NCBI GenBank assembly: GCA_963759175.1
Contig: CAVWXP010000017.1
Coordinates: forward strand, 186,001-250,000
DNA length: 64,000 bases
Direction of reading: 5' to 3'
DNA from: SZUA-442 sp963759175
Lineage (GTDB): Bacteria > Actinomycetota > Acidimicrobiia > Spongiisociales > UBA5794
In this document: positions 44,883 to 54,216 of the stretch, piece by piece
Layout: every line of letters starts with the position of its first letter
Numbering within the stretch: position 1 is the stretch's first letter
The notes under the pieces: generated by a model
The model's input: only the letters and a program-made list of their open reading frames with translations
What the model was told of the DNA's origin: nothing
The model's database searches: none
Made by a program: the position numbers and the translations under genes

Positions 44883-46982
44883 GCCCCGACCGACACCGTG
44901 GCCTCGAGGGATATGCACGCGGTGCCACGTCGTTCTCGGTCGGTCTGCGACCCCAGGATGCCCTCGCCATGCCACTGTGGGACGTGCTCGGCGCCCTCAC
45001 GCAACGCTTCGGCGATGGGGTGTCCGTCGCTCTGTCCCCCGAGGCAGTCGACCTCGATGCTCCGCTGAGCTCACTGCCCGACCCGGTGCGCTCGCCTCGG
45101 TCCGACGACACGGACTCGTCGTGGATGCGGCGCACGAACATGGTCGGCATCAACGTGCGCACCGTCGGCGACTACGGCGGTGTCGTCAAGTACGCGTTGA
45201 CGCTTCCGGGTGCCGTCGACTCGGTTCAGCTCCTGCCCATATGGGAGCCCGGTGTGGTGAAGAGCCTCTACGGGATCGCCGGGTGGAACCTCAACTACGA
45301 GTTCTTCTCCGATGAGCTCTACGAGTACGCACCGAACCTCGACACGATCGAGCGCCAGCTGCGAGCGACCTCGAACCTCCTCCACCTCATGGGCAAGACC
45401 GTCGGCATGGATGTGATCCCCCACACCGATCGGTTCTCCGAGCCAGCCCTGGCAACCCCGGACCTGTTCGAGTGGATGCAGGTGCGCGACCGCCGCATCG
45501 TCGACCACAGCGACGGGATCGTGCGTTCCGTCGAGGAAGCGATCCTGGTGTGGCTCGACGAACGCGGCCCTGCGCTCGCCACCGATGAGGTGCCCGGATC
45601 CGTGGTCGAGCTCTTCTCCCTCACGGAGGCCGACCGGCTGCGGCTGCTGTTCGGCGATCCCGGGGACCTATATGGGCGAATCGATCGACGTGTCGACCTG
45701 ATCAAGTACCTCAAGTGGTTCGGCCTCGAGCCGGTCCCGGCGACGATGGGCGTACCGTTTCGGGGGATCGAGGTGGATCCGGACGCCTCGCACGTCGTGG
45801 TCGACGTCCACGGAATGGAGTGGCCGGACTACGTCATCACCGAGCCGGAATTCATGTCACGGGTGTTCTCGCCACTGGCGCGCTACAAGCTGTACGAACG
45901 CCTCGACGACAACGCAAACTGGGAGATCGATTTCAGCCGACCCCGAACGCACGTGTGGGACTACGTGTGCGACCACTACGCCGCCGTACAACACATCGGC
46001 AACTTCGATTTCATGCGCGGGGACATGTCCCACGTCCAGATGCGACCCGAGGGGGTTCCCGACGTGGTGGACGACCACTACGACATCCTCGGCGCCGTCA
46101 AGGCGCACATTCAGGAGACCGGCCCAGCTCCCTGGTTCGGGTACTTCGCCGAGACGTTCCTGCCTGCGCGCGACGTGTTCCAGTTCGGCGAGGAACTCGA
46201 CCACCTCGAGGCGTCACTGGCCGATGCGACCCTCGGAGATCTCCAGTCCACCGTCGTGGGTGACGCGGAGTTCCTGCGTAGGTTCCGGCGGTATCTCGAC
46301 GACCTGGCAACCCGCCGGACCGCTCCCGCCTTCACCGTGATGACGGCCGACAAGGACGACCCGAGATTCGACGAGCTTCTACCGGGCAGGCAACGAGGCA
46401 CGACTGTTCACTGCGATGCTCCTGCCTGACATGCCGAGCTACACGGGCCTCGGGTTCGAGATCCGCGACGTCCACGACGAGCCGGTCGCCAACGAGCGGT
46501 ACACGAAACTGTTCGTCTTCCACGAGGAGGGCGATTCGAACATCTATCCGTCGAAGGCACGGTTCTCCGACACCTACATCTGGGGCGAGAACGACGACCT
46601 GTTCACCTCGATCACCCGACTACGGACCTTCGTCGAGGACACCCTCGCCGACATCACCGGCACCGCCACGCAATGGCTCGTCCCGCCCGATGCCACCACC
46701 CTTCGCGGAACGGCCGCGTGGACCCAGAAACCGGCGACGATGCCTCCGGGGACGGAGCGGTACCTGTTCGTCGTGAACTACGACCTCGGTGCCGATTCGG
46801 GCTACTTCGGCGTGCCTGCGCTCCCCGCCGATGCCGTGCTCGTTCCCCTGTTCTCGACGAAGGGCAGCGACCACCTGCCGGTCGATCCGATCCTCCACAA
46901 TGGCTTCTTCCACCGCATCCCCAATCTCGCCCCCGGCGAGGCCCAGGCGTTCCGCATCACTTCGGGCGAGGGTCGCGGGTGA
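44879..46982 (+). CDS. GH13-like alpha-amylase superfamily protein (one frameshift)
   Basis: About 700 residues. Regions resembling the four GH13 motifs appear in order: GMDVIPHTDRFSEP (region I), FDFMRGDMSHVQM (region II with the likely nucleophile Asp), WFGYFAETFLP (region III, acid Glu) and AMLLPDMPSYTGLGFEI (region IV). A beta-sandwich follows (TERYLFVVNYDLGADSG, LAPGEAQAF). The motifs differ enough that the subfamily is not recognised. The frame breaks near 46377-46383; the +1 frame reads YRAGNEARLFTA. Net +1 nt. GTG 44879 overlaps the kinase stop (GTGA). Confidence 0.6.
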
Positions 46983-47025
46983 TGCAGCTGGACCGCGGTG
47001 GCGGGAGCGGGCGGTGACGACGCCC

Positions 47026-47238
47026 CTAGCTCGACGGGAATGGGTACCACTGGGTCCCGAATCCCATCACCTTGCGACAGTGTGGGCAGAAGAACACGAA
47101 ACCCCGGCCGATCCCGAACGACCCCTTGGGCCGCCGTGCATAGATCTCGGGTACCTCCGTCTCACAATGAGGACAGACCGGTACGAGGTCATCGCGCATG
47201 ACGACGGAGCACGGCTGCACCGTTGCCCGAGTGTTCAT
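47026..47238 (-). CDS. Small two-knuckle zinc-binding protein
   Basis: 70 aa with CPHCETEVPEIYARRPKG and FFCPHCRKVMGFG, two CPHC knuckles. The ATG at 47238 has a perfect AGGAGGT 8 nt upstream. Most downstream of four small minus-strand genes (48369 to 47026). The function is unknown. Confidence 0.7.
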   Translation of the reverse strand: MNTRATVQPCSVVMRDDLVPVCPHCETEVPEIYARRPKGSFGIGRGFVFFCPHCRKVMGFGTQWYPFPSS

Positions 47239-47413
47239 CCCAACCTCCTGACATGGCGGCATACGGCGGTCCATAATCTGATGGGGGATCAGGGGAGTCA
47301 CCCGGTCTTCGGGACTCGTGGCGCCGGCACGGCGACGGGTCTACGCGTTGAATGCGGCGCGACGCCATCGCAGGCCACTCGCCAGCCTGTGTCGACCCTG
47401 GCCCTGCGCCCCA

Positions 47414-47608
47414 CTATGCGGCCTTGGCGTCTGCCTCCACCTTCTCGGTGATGAGCAAGTAGTCGAACGCGTGCACCCAGAACGGGCGGATGGTGACGTG
47501 CGGCATGATGCCGATGACCTCACCATCGAGCGAATTCAGGAATCGTTCGAGATTCCTCGGATCCTTCGCCTCGGCCCAAGCAAGCTTGTGAACCTTGTAC
47601 GAACTCAC
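47414..47608 (-). CDS. Small conserved-looking protein
   Basis: 64 aa from GTG 47608, with AGGAGG directly upstream. It reads SSYKVHKLAWAEAKDPRNLE, then GEVIGIMPHVTIRPFWVHAF. No domain is recognised. An overlapping ATG at 47610 is followed at once by a stop, so GTG is right. The 170-180-nt gaps on both sides hold nothing clear. Confidence 0.6.
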   Translation of the reverse strand: MSSYKVHKLAWAEAKDPRNLERFLNSLDGEVIGIMPHVTIRPFWVHAFDYLLITEKVEADAKAA

Positions 47609-47785
47609 ATGACCTCCTGACTCCCCTCTTGGCAACGTACACCCACGGTGCACCGGAGTCCATGGCTCCGTGCGCCCGGTTCGAGCTGTGCCTCGTACCC
47701 TCCTCGTTCTCACCGAGGTCTCGCGGGATTCGCACAGGCCCCGTGGTCGACGTGATCCGCGACCACGGCAGCGGGCACCTCGGCG

Positions 47786-47974
47786 CTATCGGCCCTCGAC
47801 GGCTTCAGGTGGGAGATCGCGTCCGAATCCCTCGCTGCGAGCCAGGTGGGCGACGACGCTTGCCTGCTCGATCGCTCTCCGAGCAGCCTGCCGATCCGAC
47901 GGTGCCGATTCGGCGTTCTCTGCGGCTTGTACGAGCCGGTGCAACGCTGCAGCGAGCTGCTCAGAGATCTCCAT
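47786..47974 (-). CDS. Small helical protein
   Basis: 62 aa, predicted to be almost all helix (EQLAAALHRLVQAAENAESA, DRQAARRAIEQASVVAHLA). GGGAGG lies 8 nt before the ATG at 47974. It is 38 nt downstream of the 2TM gene, probably on the same transcript. No function is known. Confidence 0.6.
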   Translation of the reverse strand: MEISEQLAAALHRLVQAAENAESAPSDRQAARRAIEQASVVAHLARSEGFGRDLPPEAVEGR

Positions 47975-48012
47975 CGACCGGTCCTCCCACGGTCATCGTA
48001 TCGGTTACTTCC

Positions 48013-48369
48013 TCATCGCGGCTGTCCCGCCTCCTGCGATGACACGATGTCCTCGACCTTTCGTTCCTCCCAGGTGGAGCCGAATCTCCTGACTCGTGAC
48101 ATCCGAACGGCGAGTCCGTGGACCGCTATGGCGATGCTCCAGCCGAGCAGTGCCCACACGGACCACCATGCCTCCCATTCACCGGTGATGTTGGCCGCTG
48201 CGTTGGTTGCCCAGTTCACGACGATGATCGTGACCATCCCGATGGCGTACACGATTGCATGCATCTGGAACGCCCGGAGTTCGTGCGCGTACTCCCGAGC
48301 GTTCTGTGCGCGTTGATCGCTCGTCATGTGGTTGCTGACCCTTCCATCGGTCGCCTGGTGGTTGCTCAT
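48013..48369 (-). CDS. 2TM-domain membrane protein
   Basis: 118 aa. A helical polar N-terminus (QRAQNAREYAHELRAFQMH), two membrane helices (AIVYAIGMVTIIVVNWATN and WWSVWALLGWSIAIAVHGLA) and a charged tail. This matches the 2TM domain often fused to histidine kinases or found next to regulators. AGAGGGGC precedes the ATG at 48369, and a palindrome sits upstream. It heads the run of small genes. Confidence 0.75.
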   Translation of the reverse strand: MSNHQATDGRVSNHMTSDQRAQNAREYAHELRAFQMHAIVYAIGMVTIIVVNWATNAAANITGEWEAWWSVWALLGWSIAIAVHGLAVRMSRVRRFGSTWEERKVEDIVSSQEAGQPR

Positions 48370-48388
48370 GGTGTGCCCCTCTTCTGAT

Positions 48389-48403
48389 TCTTACAGTGTA
48401 AGA
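48389..48403 (-). promoter_or_regulatory. Palindromic operator upstream of the 2TM gene
   Basis: TCTTAC-AGT-GTAAGA is a perfect 6+3+6 palindrome 20 nt before the 2TM start codon, in the only AT-rich stretch nearby. A TetR- or PadR-type repressor site is plausible; no such regulator is adjacent. Confidence 0.5.
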
Positions 48404-48585
48404 CACTACTCGAGGAATCAACCATACAACGTAGGTTTTTCGAGAGGCCTTGCAGGGGCCACCTCGAATGTGCGACTCCCTTCATCACCGCATGGTGAAC
48501 CCGATGCAGCGCGTCGTCTGCCACGACGAACATCGGACGATCAACGCGTGTGTGCCGATTTGCGTGGTGTCGTCGCGTATCGGGG

Positions 48586-49434
48586 TCAGAGGTCGAGCCA
48601 TTCGGCGATGAGTGGGCCAGCCGTCTCTGCCGAGTAGATGGAGTGGTGATCGGCGCCTTCGGGACGTTCGACGATGACTTCGTGGCCGCCGTCATCGAGC
48701 GCGTCGGCAAAGGTGTTGGTGAACACCATCGGTACGGTTGCGTCCGCTCGTCCGTGGATCAGCAGAACGTCGAGTTCGGGACGTTCGTGAGCATATTCGA
48801 CCGGATTGGCCTCCACCCACCCCGCTGGGTCGGTGTTGTCAGGTCCGAATAGGGCACCAGCGAATCGAGCAGCTTGGGTCACGTCGTATGGGCCCGCAAT
48901 ACCCACGAAGCGATCGGGAGCCACCAACGAGTGTTCGCAGGCGGCCGAGAAGGCGTCCGGTCGCAGGGCAACAAGGCTTGCGAGGTGAGCTCCGGCTGAG
49001 TGCCCGACAACGGTCACCTGGCCAACACTGAGGCCGATTTCACGGGCGGCACTCGCCGATTCGTTGATCGCACACGCAACGTCGGCCGGCTGATCCGGGA
49101 AGTACACGCCATCGTCACCAGCCCGGTAGGTAGTGACCGACACCGCTGCACCGAGACTGGTCAAGTGCTTGGCGAGAGGGACGAGACCGGTCGGATCCGC
49201 GGTAGCCCACCCGCCACCGGGGACCAGGACGATGAGCGGCACGACCTCACCTTCATCCCGATCCGGCAAGAACAGGCCGGTTGCGAGCGCAGATTCCACA
49301 GCGACGCTTGCGTCTGAGCTCTGGGCGGGTCCCTGGGTGGACGTCGTCGAGTCCGACGCTGGGTCGGAGCCGTTGCCGCATGAGGTCACTACGCAGGCAG
49401 CAAGCATCCACACGAGCGCGGTGGAGCGTCTCAC
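48586..49434 (-). CDS. Alpha/beta-hydrolase lipoprotein (esterase-like)
   Basis: 282 aa. The signal peptide ends ACVVTSCGNG, giving a lipidated Cys. After a Ser/Thr-rich linker comes the hydrolase: VLVPGGGWATADP (oxyanion region), nucleophile VVGHSAGAHLAS (Ser about residue 145), acid Asp in LLIHGRADATVP and His in GADHHSIY. It is probably an exported carboxylesterase of the HSL/BD-FAE type. Substrate unknown. The 49435-49618 gap shows no feature. Confidence 0.82.
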   Translation of the reverse strand: MRRSTALVWMLAACVVTSCGNGSDPASDSTTSTQGPAQSSDASVAVESALATGLFLPDRDEGEVVPLIVLVPGGGWATADPTGLVPLAKHLTSLGAAVSVTTYRAGDDGVYFPDQPADVACAINESASAAREIGLSVGQVTVVGHSAGAHLASLVALRPDAFSAACEHSLVAPDRFVGIAGPYDVTQAARFAGALFGPDNTDPAGWVEANPVEYAHERPELDVLLIHGRADATVPMVFTNTFADALDDGGHEVIVERPEGADHHSIYSAETAGPLIAEWLDL

Positions 49435-49618
49435 CTCGTAATGACGGCGATCAGTATCGCGACTTCAATGACGAGTCCGAACATGCTTCCATCGTCGCGC
49501 CCAACCCCTGGCGCCACAAGAGCGGTCGCTCATATGTGCTGGTGTCTGCGGCTATGGGTTGGTCAGGAGGCTTGATCAGCTTGCTCCTCACACGCGCATA
49601 TGTCTCGACATGGGCCGG

Positions 49619-49840
49619 TCAGATGGGCGAATCCGGTGTGTTGGTGTGGCTGAGTAGGTCCCCGGGTTGGCATTGGAGCTCCCTGCAGAGCGCGTTGAGG
49701 GTGGTGAACCGTATAGCTCGTGCCTTCCCGGTCTTGAGGTTCGACAGGTTGGCTTGAGTGATGCCGACTCTGCTTGAGAGTTCGGTGAGGGTCATCTTCC
49801 TGTCGAGGAGGAGCCGGTCGAGGTGTACTTCGATGCTCAT
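49619..49840 (-). CDS. XRE-family (Cro/C1) transcriptional regulator
   Basis: 73 aa single helix-turn-helix domain: LLDRKMTLTELSSRVGITQA then NLSNLKTGKARAIRFTTLNA. The form matches the small YozG-like regulators that accompany DUF2975 membrane proteins. It is 12 nt downstream of the DUF2975 gene and likely controls the pair through the AT-rich palindrome at 50462. Confidence 0.88.
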   Translation of the reverse strand: MSIEVHLDRLLLDRKMTLTELSSRVGITQANLSNLKTGKARAIRFTTLNALCRELQCQPGDLLSHTNTPDSPI

Positions 49841-49852
49841 GGTTGCTCCTGG

Positions 49853-50446
49853 TCAGACCGTCAGTTCTGCGTCGGTTTGCAGGTCTGTTCCGTGGCGGAA
49901 CGCCTCTGCAAGGGCGACGATGACCAGGCCGATGAACAGATAGGTCGGGTTCGGGGTGAGCCGGGCTTCGATCTCGAGGCCCTCGGCGGTGACGGTGTTC
50001 ATGGCCACCAGTGAGGTCGCCCATTGGAGTCCTTGGATCAGGAACCCGAAGGCGGGGATGAGGATGCCGATGGCTCGAATGCGGTCAGCGTTCGTGTCGA
50101 CAAAGGGGGTACCAGCCGAGAGTGTCTTCAGGATGCCTCGGAGGAGTACCAGCAATGTGAGCGACGCTGCGGCGTAGGCGAGGATCCTGGCTGTTGAGAG
50201 GGCGATGAGCGATGCACTCGTGTCGGTGAATGTGGCGATTCCGACAGCGTCTTGGATCGTTCCGGTTCCCCATGCCTCGCTCGAGAGGGAATAGGCGTCT
50301 TCGTCGGCTGTGAACTCCAAGAGCGTTCCGAATGCCGAGTTGGTGAACACAACCAGCAGCACGATTGCCGCCGCCACGATGGTGATGCCGATGCCGATCT
50401 CGGTGAGTCGTTGCAGGATGCTCGGGAGTCGGTTCGTTGTTGGCAT
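49853..50446 (-). CDS. DUF2975 membrane protein
   Basis: 197 aa, four membrane helices (IGITIVAAAIVLLVVFT, ILAYAAASLTLLVLLRG, IGILIPAFGFLIQGL, YLFIGLVIVALAEAF). The PFVDTNADRIRAIG segment and terminal FRHGTDLQTDAELTV are characteristic of DUF2975, nearly always paired with a small XRE regulator. The ATG at 50446 has GGAGGTGG upstream. The biological role of such pairs is not established. Confidence 0.85.
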   Translation of the reverse strand: MPTTNRLPSILQRLTEIGIGITIVAAAIVLLVVFTNSAFGTLLEFTADEDAYSLSSEAWGTGTIQDAVGIATFTDTSASLIALSTARILAYAAASLTLLVLLRGILKTLSAGTPFVDTNADRIRAIGILIPAFGFLIQGLQWATSLVAMNTVTAEGLEIEARLTPNPTYLFIGLVIVALAEAFRHGTDLQTDAELTV

Positions 50447-50461
50447 GACTTCCACCTCCAT

Positions 50462-50474
50462 ATTGTTTAACAAT
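50462..50474 (-). promoter_or_regulatory. AT-rich palindrome, likely XRE operator/promoter
   Basis: ATTGTT-T-AACAAT, 15 nt before the DUF2975 start codon, with a second half-site-like AAACAAT near 50488. The stretch 50461-50495 is unusually AT-rich for this genome. The remaining gap to 50710 shows nothing. Confidence 0.5.
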
Positions 50475-50710
50475 ATATCCATATCGATAAACAATCAAGG
50501 GGGAAGCTCAGCATCCGAGCCGTGGGTGACACTGAGAATGCCCGGTTCGGCGCACACATGTGCGGGAGCGTCGTATCCGCCGGAGCAAGATCGGGAGCTT
50601 CCACCGTCGACCCTTGATAGATCGAAGTGCACGCAACACACCACTGACTCTGATGGTCTGTCCGCCGTCGCTTCGCTCGGGAATGGCTGAGCCGAATCTG
50701 CGGCTGACCG

Positions 50711-51760
50711 TTACCCGGCAGCCGCCCAACCACAGTCGAACAGGGCGTCCGGGTGGTAGTACACGTGTTCGCGCACGATTCGGTCGTCCTCATCGAGTTC
50801 CCAGACCGACGCCATCTCCATGACGCACGAGCTTCCGTCGGATTGGAGCGTCAGAACGTACTCAATACCAGGGCCAGGAGCCGACGCCGTGATCGACTTG
50901 ATCTCGAGGGCGACCCCGTCATAGTCCCTGAGGAACGCCTCAATCCACGCCAAGGTGGTTCCCGGATCCCCATCGAGGCCAGCGAAGCCATCGATGCGAA
51001 CACCGTTGGGTGCATATAGGGCCGCGATCTCTTCCAGGTCGGCCGTTTGCCATGCGGCCACGAACGCGGGGACGAATCGCTCTGCGGTCTCGGCCATCAT
51101 GGCGACGTTCCTCTCACGCGACGTCGGAAAACCGATCGCATCGCTCGTCTCGGCGGGATAGGCGGCCGCCGCAGCTGCGTCCATCCTGTTCAGCATGACG
51201 GTGCCACGGGATTCCTCCATCAGGACGTGGGATAGAAACATGGTGACCTCGGGCGGGTCCATCACCAACGTGTCGTAGAAGCCGGTGCACAGTGCCCTCG
51301 ATGTGGCACCCCCGACGTTCGCGTAGATCCTCGTTGTCTCTGAGGCCACACACAGATTCTGGAAGATGCCGTACCACCCTTGGACGTCGGGCCGAAGGCT
51401 TGGCACGACGGGATCGATCACGTACGCGTCCGGCTCGAAGGCCGCCGCGAAGGCTTCTCGATCGTCGGCTTCGAGCGCGTCGCCGATGACTTGCGCCGCG
51501 ACCAAGACGGGCTCGGACGCCTCAATGATCTCGGACCTCGTCATGGCGAACAGCGTTTCGGGAGGTTGAGGCGTATGCGTAGTCGGGGTTGCAGCGGTCG
51601 TACTGGTCGTGGGCTTCTCGATCGAGGTCGATGTCGAAGCCGCCACCGTATTGGCGGACTCGCTCGTGCCGGACGTGGCGTCAACGTCTCCCGTCCCAGT
51701 CGCAGTGCACCCACCGATGATCGCCACGACGATCAACGAGGCAACCGACACTCGTGACAT
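50711..51760 (-). CDS. Lipoprotein with SnoaL/NTF2-like domains
   Basis: 349 aa. Signal peptide with lipobox VVAIIGGCTA, then a long Ser/Thr-rich linker (residues 20-65). Two NTF2-like halves follow: one around ALEADDREAFAAAFEPDAYV, the other TADLEEIAALYAPNGVRIDG ending VYYHPDALFDCG. The second half resembles SnoaL-like domains. No catalytic set is evident. The next gene on the same strand also has an NTF2-like domain. Confidence 0.7.
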   Translation of the reverse strand: MSRVSVASLIVVAIIGGCTATGTGDVDATSGTSESANTVAASTSTSIEKPTTSTTAATPTTHTPQPPETLFAMTRSEIIEASEPVLVAAQVIGDALEADDREAFAAAFEPDAYVIDPVVPSLRPDVQGWYGIFQNLCVASETTRIYANVGGATSRALCTGFYDTLVMDPPEVTMFLSHVLMEESRGTVMLNRMDAAAAAAYPAETSDAIGFPTSRERNVAMMAETAERFVPAFVAAWQTADLEEIAALYAPNGVRIDGFAGLDGDPGTTLAWIEAFLRDYDGVALEIKSITASAPGPGIEYVLTLQSDGSSCVMEMASVWELDEDDRIVREHVYYHPDALFDCGWAAAG

Positions 51761-51946
51761 GGATGCCCTCTATTGGTGTCCGGTAACCCATTCATCGTCT
51801 CACGGAGCCATCCGGCCATCAACACCACCCCGCTCATATGTGCCTTGAGTTCAGGTGATCGTTGCAACACCTTGGTGAGACGGTGTCTCTGTGTGGAGGT
51901 GTGTCATGGGACGGTTATCTGTGGGTGAGCGCATCGTCGACGTCGA

Positions 51947-52912
51947 TCATTGCCATTCGACGGGAGCTATCTGGTGAGCGTCCGCAATCCCTTTGAGTCG
52001 AACGATCCTCGGTTCGCCGATTCGCACGCCTTCCATCTGGCCGACGAGCTCCCTGGTCGTGGACGAGACCATGATGCTGCCGGCGGCGGCAGCAGATGCG
52101 ACCCTTGCGGCCTTGTTCACCGTGAGACCGAGGAGATCATTGGCGGTGCGGATGACCTCGCCCGTATGAATGCCAATGCGAATGGCGTAGGGCTCTGCAT
52201 CGCAGGAACGTTGGAGCTCGACCGCCGCTCGTATCGCCGCGCGGGCGGATTCAAAGACCAGCATTGATCCGTCACCAAGGAACTTGACAACGGTTCCACC
52301 ATGCAAGCCCGCAATGTGTTCGATGGTGCGTTCATGCGAATCGATCAGCCTCGCCCACGCGACGTCTCCGACGGACTGGGCGAGAACCGTCGAATCGACG
52401 ATGTCGGTGAATACCAGCGTTGCCGTGCCCTCAGCTCCGGAAGATCCAGCGAGATCAGAGCCAGCATCGAGAACCGATGCAACCAGACGATTCAATGTGG
52501 TTGTGAGTTCGACGCCGAATACCTGCTGATTGGGGACCGGTATCGAGTTGTGCCACTGAACGACCTTCCAAGCCCCACCATCGAGGCGGAACACGGCCGT
52601 GTGACGTATGGGCGTTTCGCCCTCGGGAGAGACGATCGTCGAGTGCAGAGTTGCCCAGCCAAACGACTCGTCCTCGAACGCCTCCACCTGGTGATTCTCG
52701 ATGCTCCAGTCAGGCATCTCGTCCATCTGAGTGGCGAAGACCTTCAGGAACTCGTCAGCACCGTTCCACTGCTCGTGTTCGTCGAAGCCGATGACCCGGA
52801 GATCGGCGCTGGACGAGAACATGTTCGACATGGTCTCCGCATCACCCTTACCCCAGGTTGCCAGCACTCTTCGAGCTACCGCCTCGATCTCTGGAGAACG
52901 TGTGAAGGACAT
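51947..52912 (-). CDS. NTF2-like domain fused to a class III adenylate/guanylate cyclase
   Basis: 321 aa from the ATG at 52912. Residues 1-125 form an NTF2/SnoaL-like sensor (VLATWGKGDAETMSNMFSSS, RHTAVFRLDGGAWKVVQWHN). From residue 165 a class III cyclase catalytic domain begins TATLVFTDIVDSTVLAQ (first metal Asp), continues VVKFLGDGSMLVFESARAA (second metal Asp) and IRIGIHTGEVIRTANDLLGL, and ends RIVRLKGIADAHQI. Nucleotide product (cAMP or cGMP) is not readable. The sensor probably binds a small ligand and controls the cyclase. Confidence 0.82.
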   Translation of the reverse strand: MSFTRSPEIEAVARRVLATWGKGDAETMSNMFSSSADLRVIGFDEHEQWNGADEFLKVFATQMDEMPDWSIENHQVEAFEDESFGWATLHSTIVSPEGETPIRHTAVFRLDGGAWKVVQWHNSIPVPNQQVFGVELTTTLNRLVASVLDAGSDLAGSSGAEGTATLVFTDIVDSTVLAQSVGDVAWARLIDSHERTIEHIAGLHGGTVVKFLGDGSMLVFESARAAIRAAVELQRSCDAEPYAIRIGIHTGEVIRTANDLLGLTVNKAARVASAAAAGSIMVSSTTRELVGQMEGVRIGEPRIVRLKGIADAHQIAPVEWQ

Positions 52913-53045
52913 CTGGCCACGATAGCTCCACACCCTCTGGTGGCGCGGGGGTCAGCCCCCTACGCGATTCCGGCCACATGCTGCCCACAACCGTCCTCGC
53001 AACCGTTCTCCCCACGGCACGAACGAGCACCAGCGAGCGTCGGCG

Positions 53046-53051
53046 TAGCAT
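53046..53051 (+). promoter_or_regulatory. Likely -10 element of the serine hydrolase gene
   Basis: TAGCAT ends 6 nt before the ATG at 53058, a leaderless arrangement. Confidence 0.45.
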
Positions 53052-53057
53052 CGGCGG

Positions 53058-54074
53058 ATGAGTGATCTCGCTGCGTCCGTGCATGGCATCGCCATCGAGA
53101 GTGGGTTCTCGGGTGTCGTCCGTGTGGACCGAGGAGACGAGACGCTTCTCTTGGAGGCGTACGGCCTGGCACACCGTGGGTTCGAGGCGCCGAACACCGT
53201 GGGCACCCAGTTCGCCATTGCAAGCGGGGGCAAGGGGTTCACGGCGCTGGCGACGGCGAGCCTGATCGCCGACGGTGAGCTCTCGCTGGACACCACTGCC
53301 CGACACGTGCTCGGCAGCGACCTACCGCTCATCGCCGACGACGTGACCGTCGGGCATCTGTTGGCACATCGTTCGGGTATCGGCGACTACCTCGACGAAG
53401 AGGACGATCAACTCGATGTCAACGACTACGTGATGGTCTCCCCCGTGCAGACCCTGTCGACCACGGAGGCGTTCGTCACCGAGGTCGACGGTCACCCCAC
53501 CAAGTTCAGGGCCGACGAGCGGTTCTCCTACTGCAATGGCGGCTACATCGTCCTGGCCCTGATCGCCGAGCGTGTCAGCGGCATCGGGTACCACGAACTC
53601 GTCGAGGAGAGGGTCATCGCCCCGGCAGGATTGATGGACACGGCGTTCCTGCGCTCGGACGAGCCATCGGGCCGCATGGCACTCGGATACCTGCACGACG
53701 ACGGCCTCCGAACCAATGTCCTCCATCTGCCGGTGCGCGGCAACGGGGATGGCGGGATCTACACGACAGCCCGCGACATGACCACCTTCTGGAACGCCTT
53801 CACGGACGGGCGCATCGTACCCGAGGAGTGGGTCGCCGAGATGACCCGCCCATGGAGCAGCGATCCCGAGAGGAAGGCCCGGTATGGCCTCGGCTTCTGG
53901 CTGGCGGAATCCGGACCCGTTGTGGAGCTGGTCGGAAGCGATGCCGGAGTGTCCTTCCTGAGCGCGCACGACCCAACAAGTCGCACCACATGGACGGTCA
54001 TGTCCAACACGGCCAGCGGCGCGTGGCCGATCGCTCGGCACGTCGAACGAGCCCTCACAGCGGATCGTCTCTGA
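53058..54074 (+). CDS. Serine hydrolase of the beta-lactamase class C/esterase type
   Basis: 338 aa without a signal peptide. The SxxK motif is IASGGKGFTAL (about residue 57), the Tyr-x-Asn motif FSYCNGGYIVLAL (about 157), and a C-terminal SDAGVSFLSAHDP replaces the Lys-Thr-Gly region. Cytosolic members are often esterases or D-amino peptidases rather than beta-lactamases. Not in an operon. Confidence 0.8.
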   Translation: MSDLAASVHGIAIESGFSGVVRVDRGDETLLLEAYGLAHRGFEAPNTVGTQFAIASGGKGFTALATASLIADGELSLDTTARHVLGSDLPLIADDVTVGHLLAHRSGIGDYLDEEDDQLDVNDYVMVSPVQTLSTTEAFVTEVDGHPTKFRADERFSYCNGGYIVLALIAERVSGIGYHELVEERVIAPAGLMDTAFLRSDEPSGRMALGYLHDDGLRTNVLHLPVRGNGDGGIYTTARDMTTFWNAFTDGRIVPEEWVAEMTRPWSSDPERKARYGLGFWLAESGPVVELVGSDAGVSFLSAHDPTSRTTWTVMSNTASGAWPIARHVERALTADRL

Positions 54075-54216
54075 CTCGAGGCATGAGCGAAGTTCGTGCC
54101 CGGTAACGGGTGCTTGAGGCGAGAGGTGCAGGTCACTCCATCGCCAATCGCTTGCGATCGGCAGCTAGTGTCGCGCGAGCATCCGAACGACACCTCGCGA
54201 TGGAAAGGGACCGATC

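Noticed and set aside
44016..44975. 319-aa minus-strand ORF
   Set aside because: Mostly antisense to the kinase gene; only its last 44 codons outside that gene look like a possible small membrane protein, listed separately.
53058..54074. Antibiotic beta-lactamase
   Set aside because: It has SxxK and YxN, but no signal peptide and no clear KTG; an esterase-like serine hydrolase is more likely.
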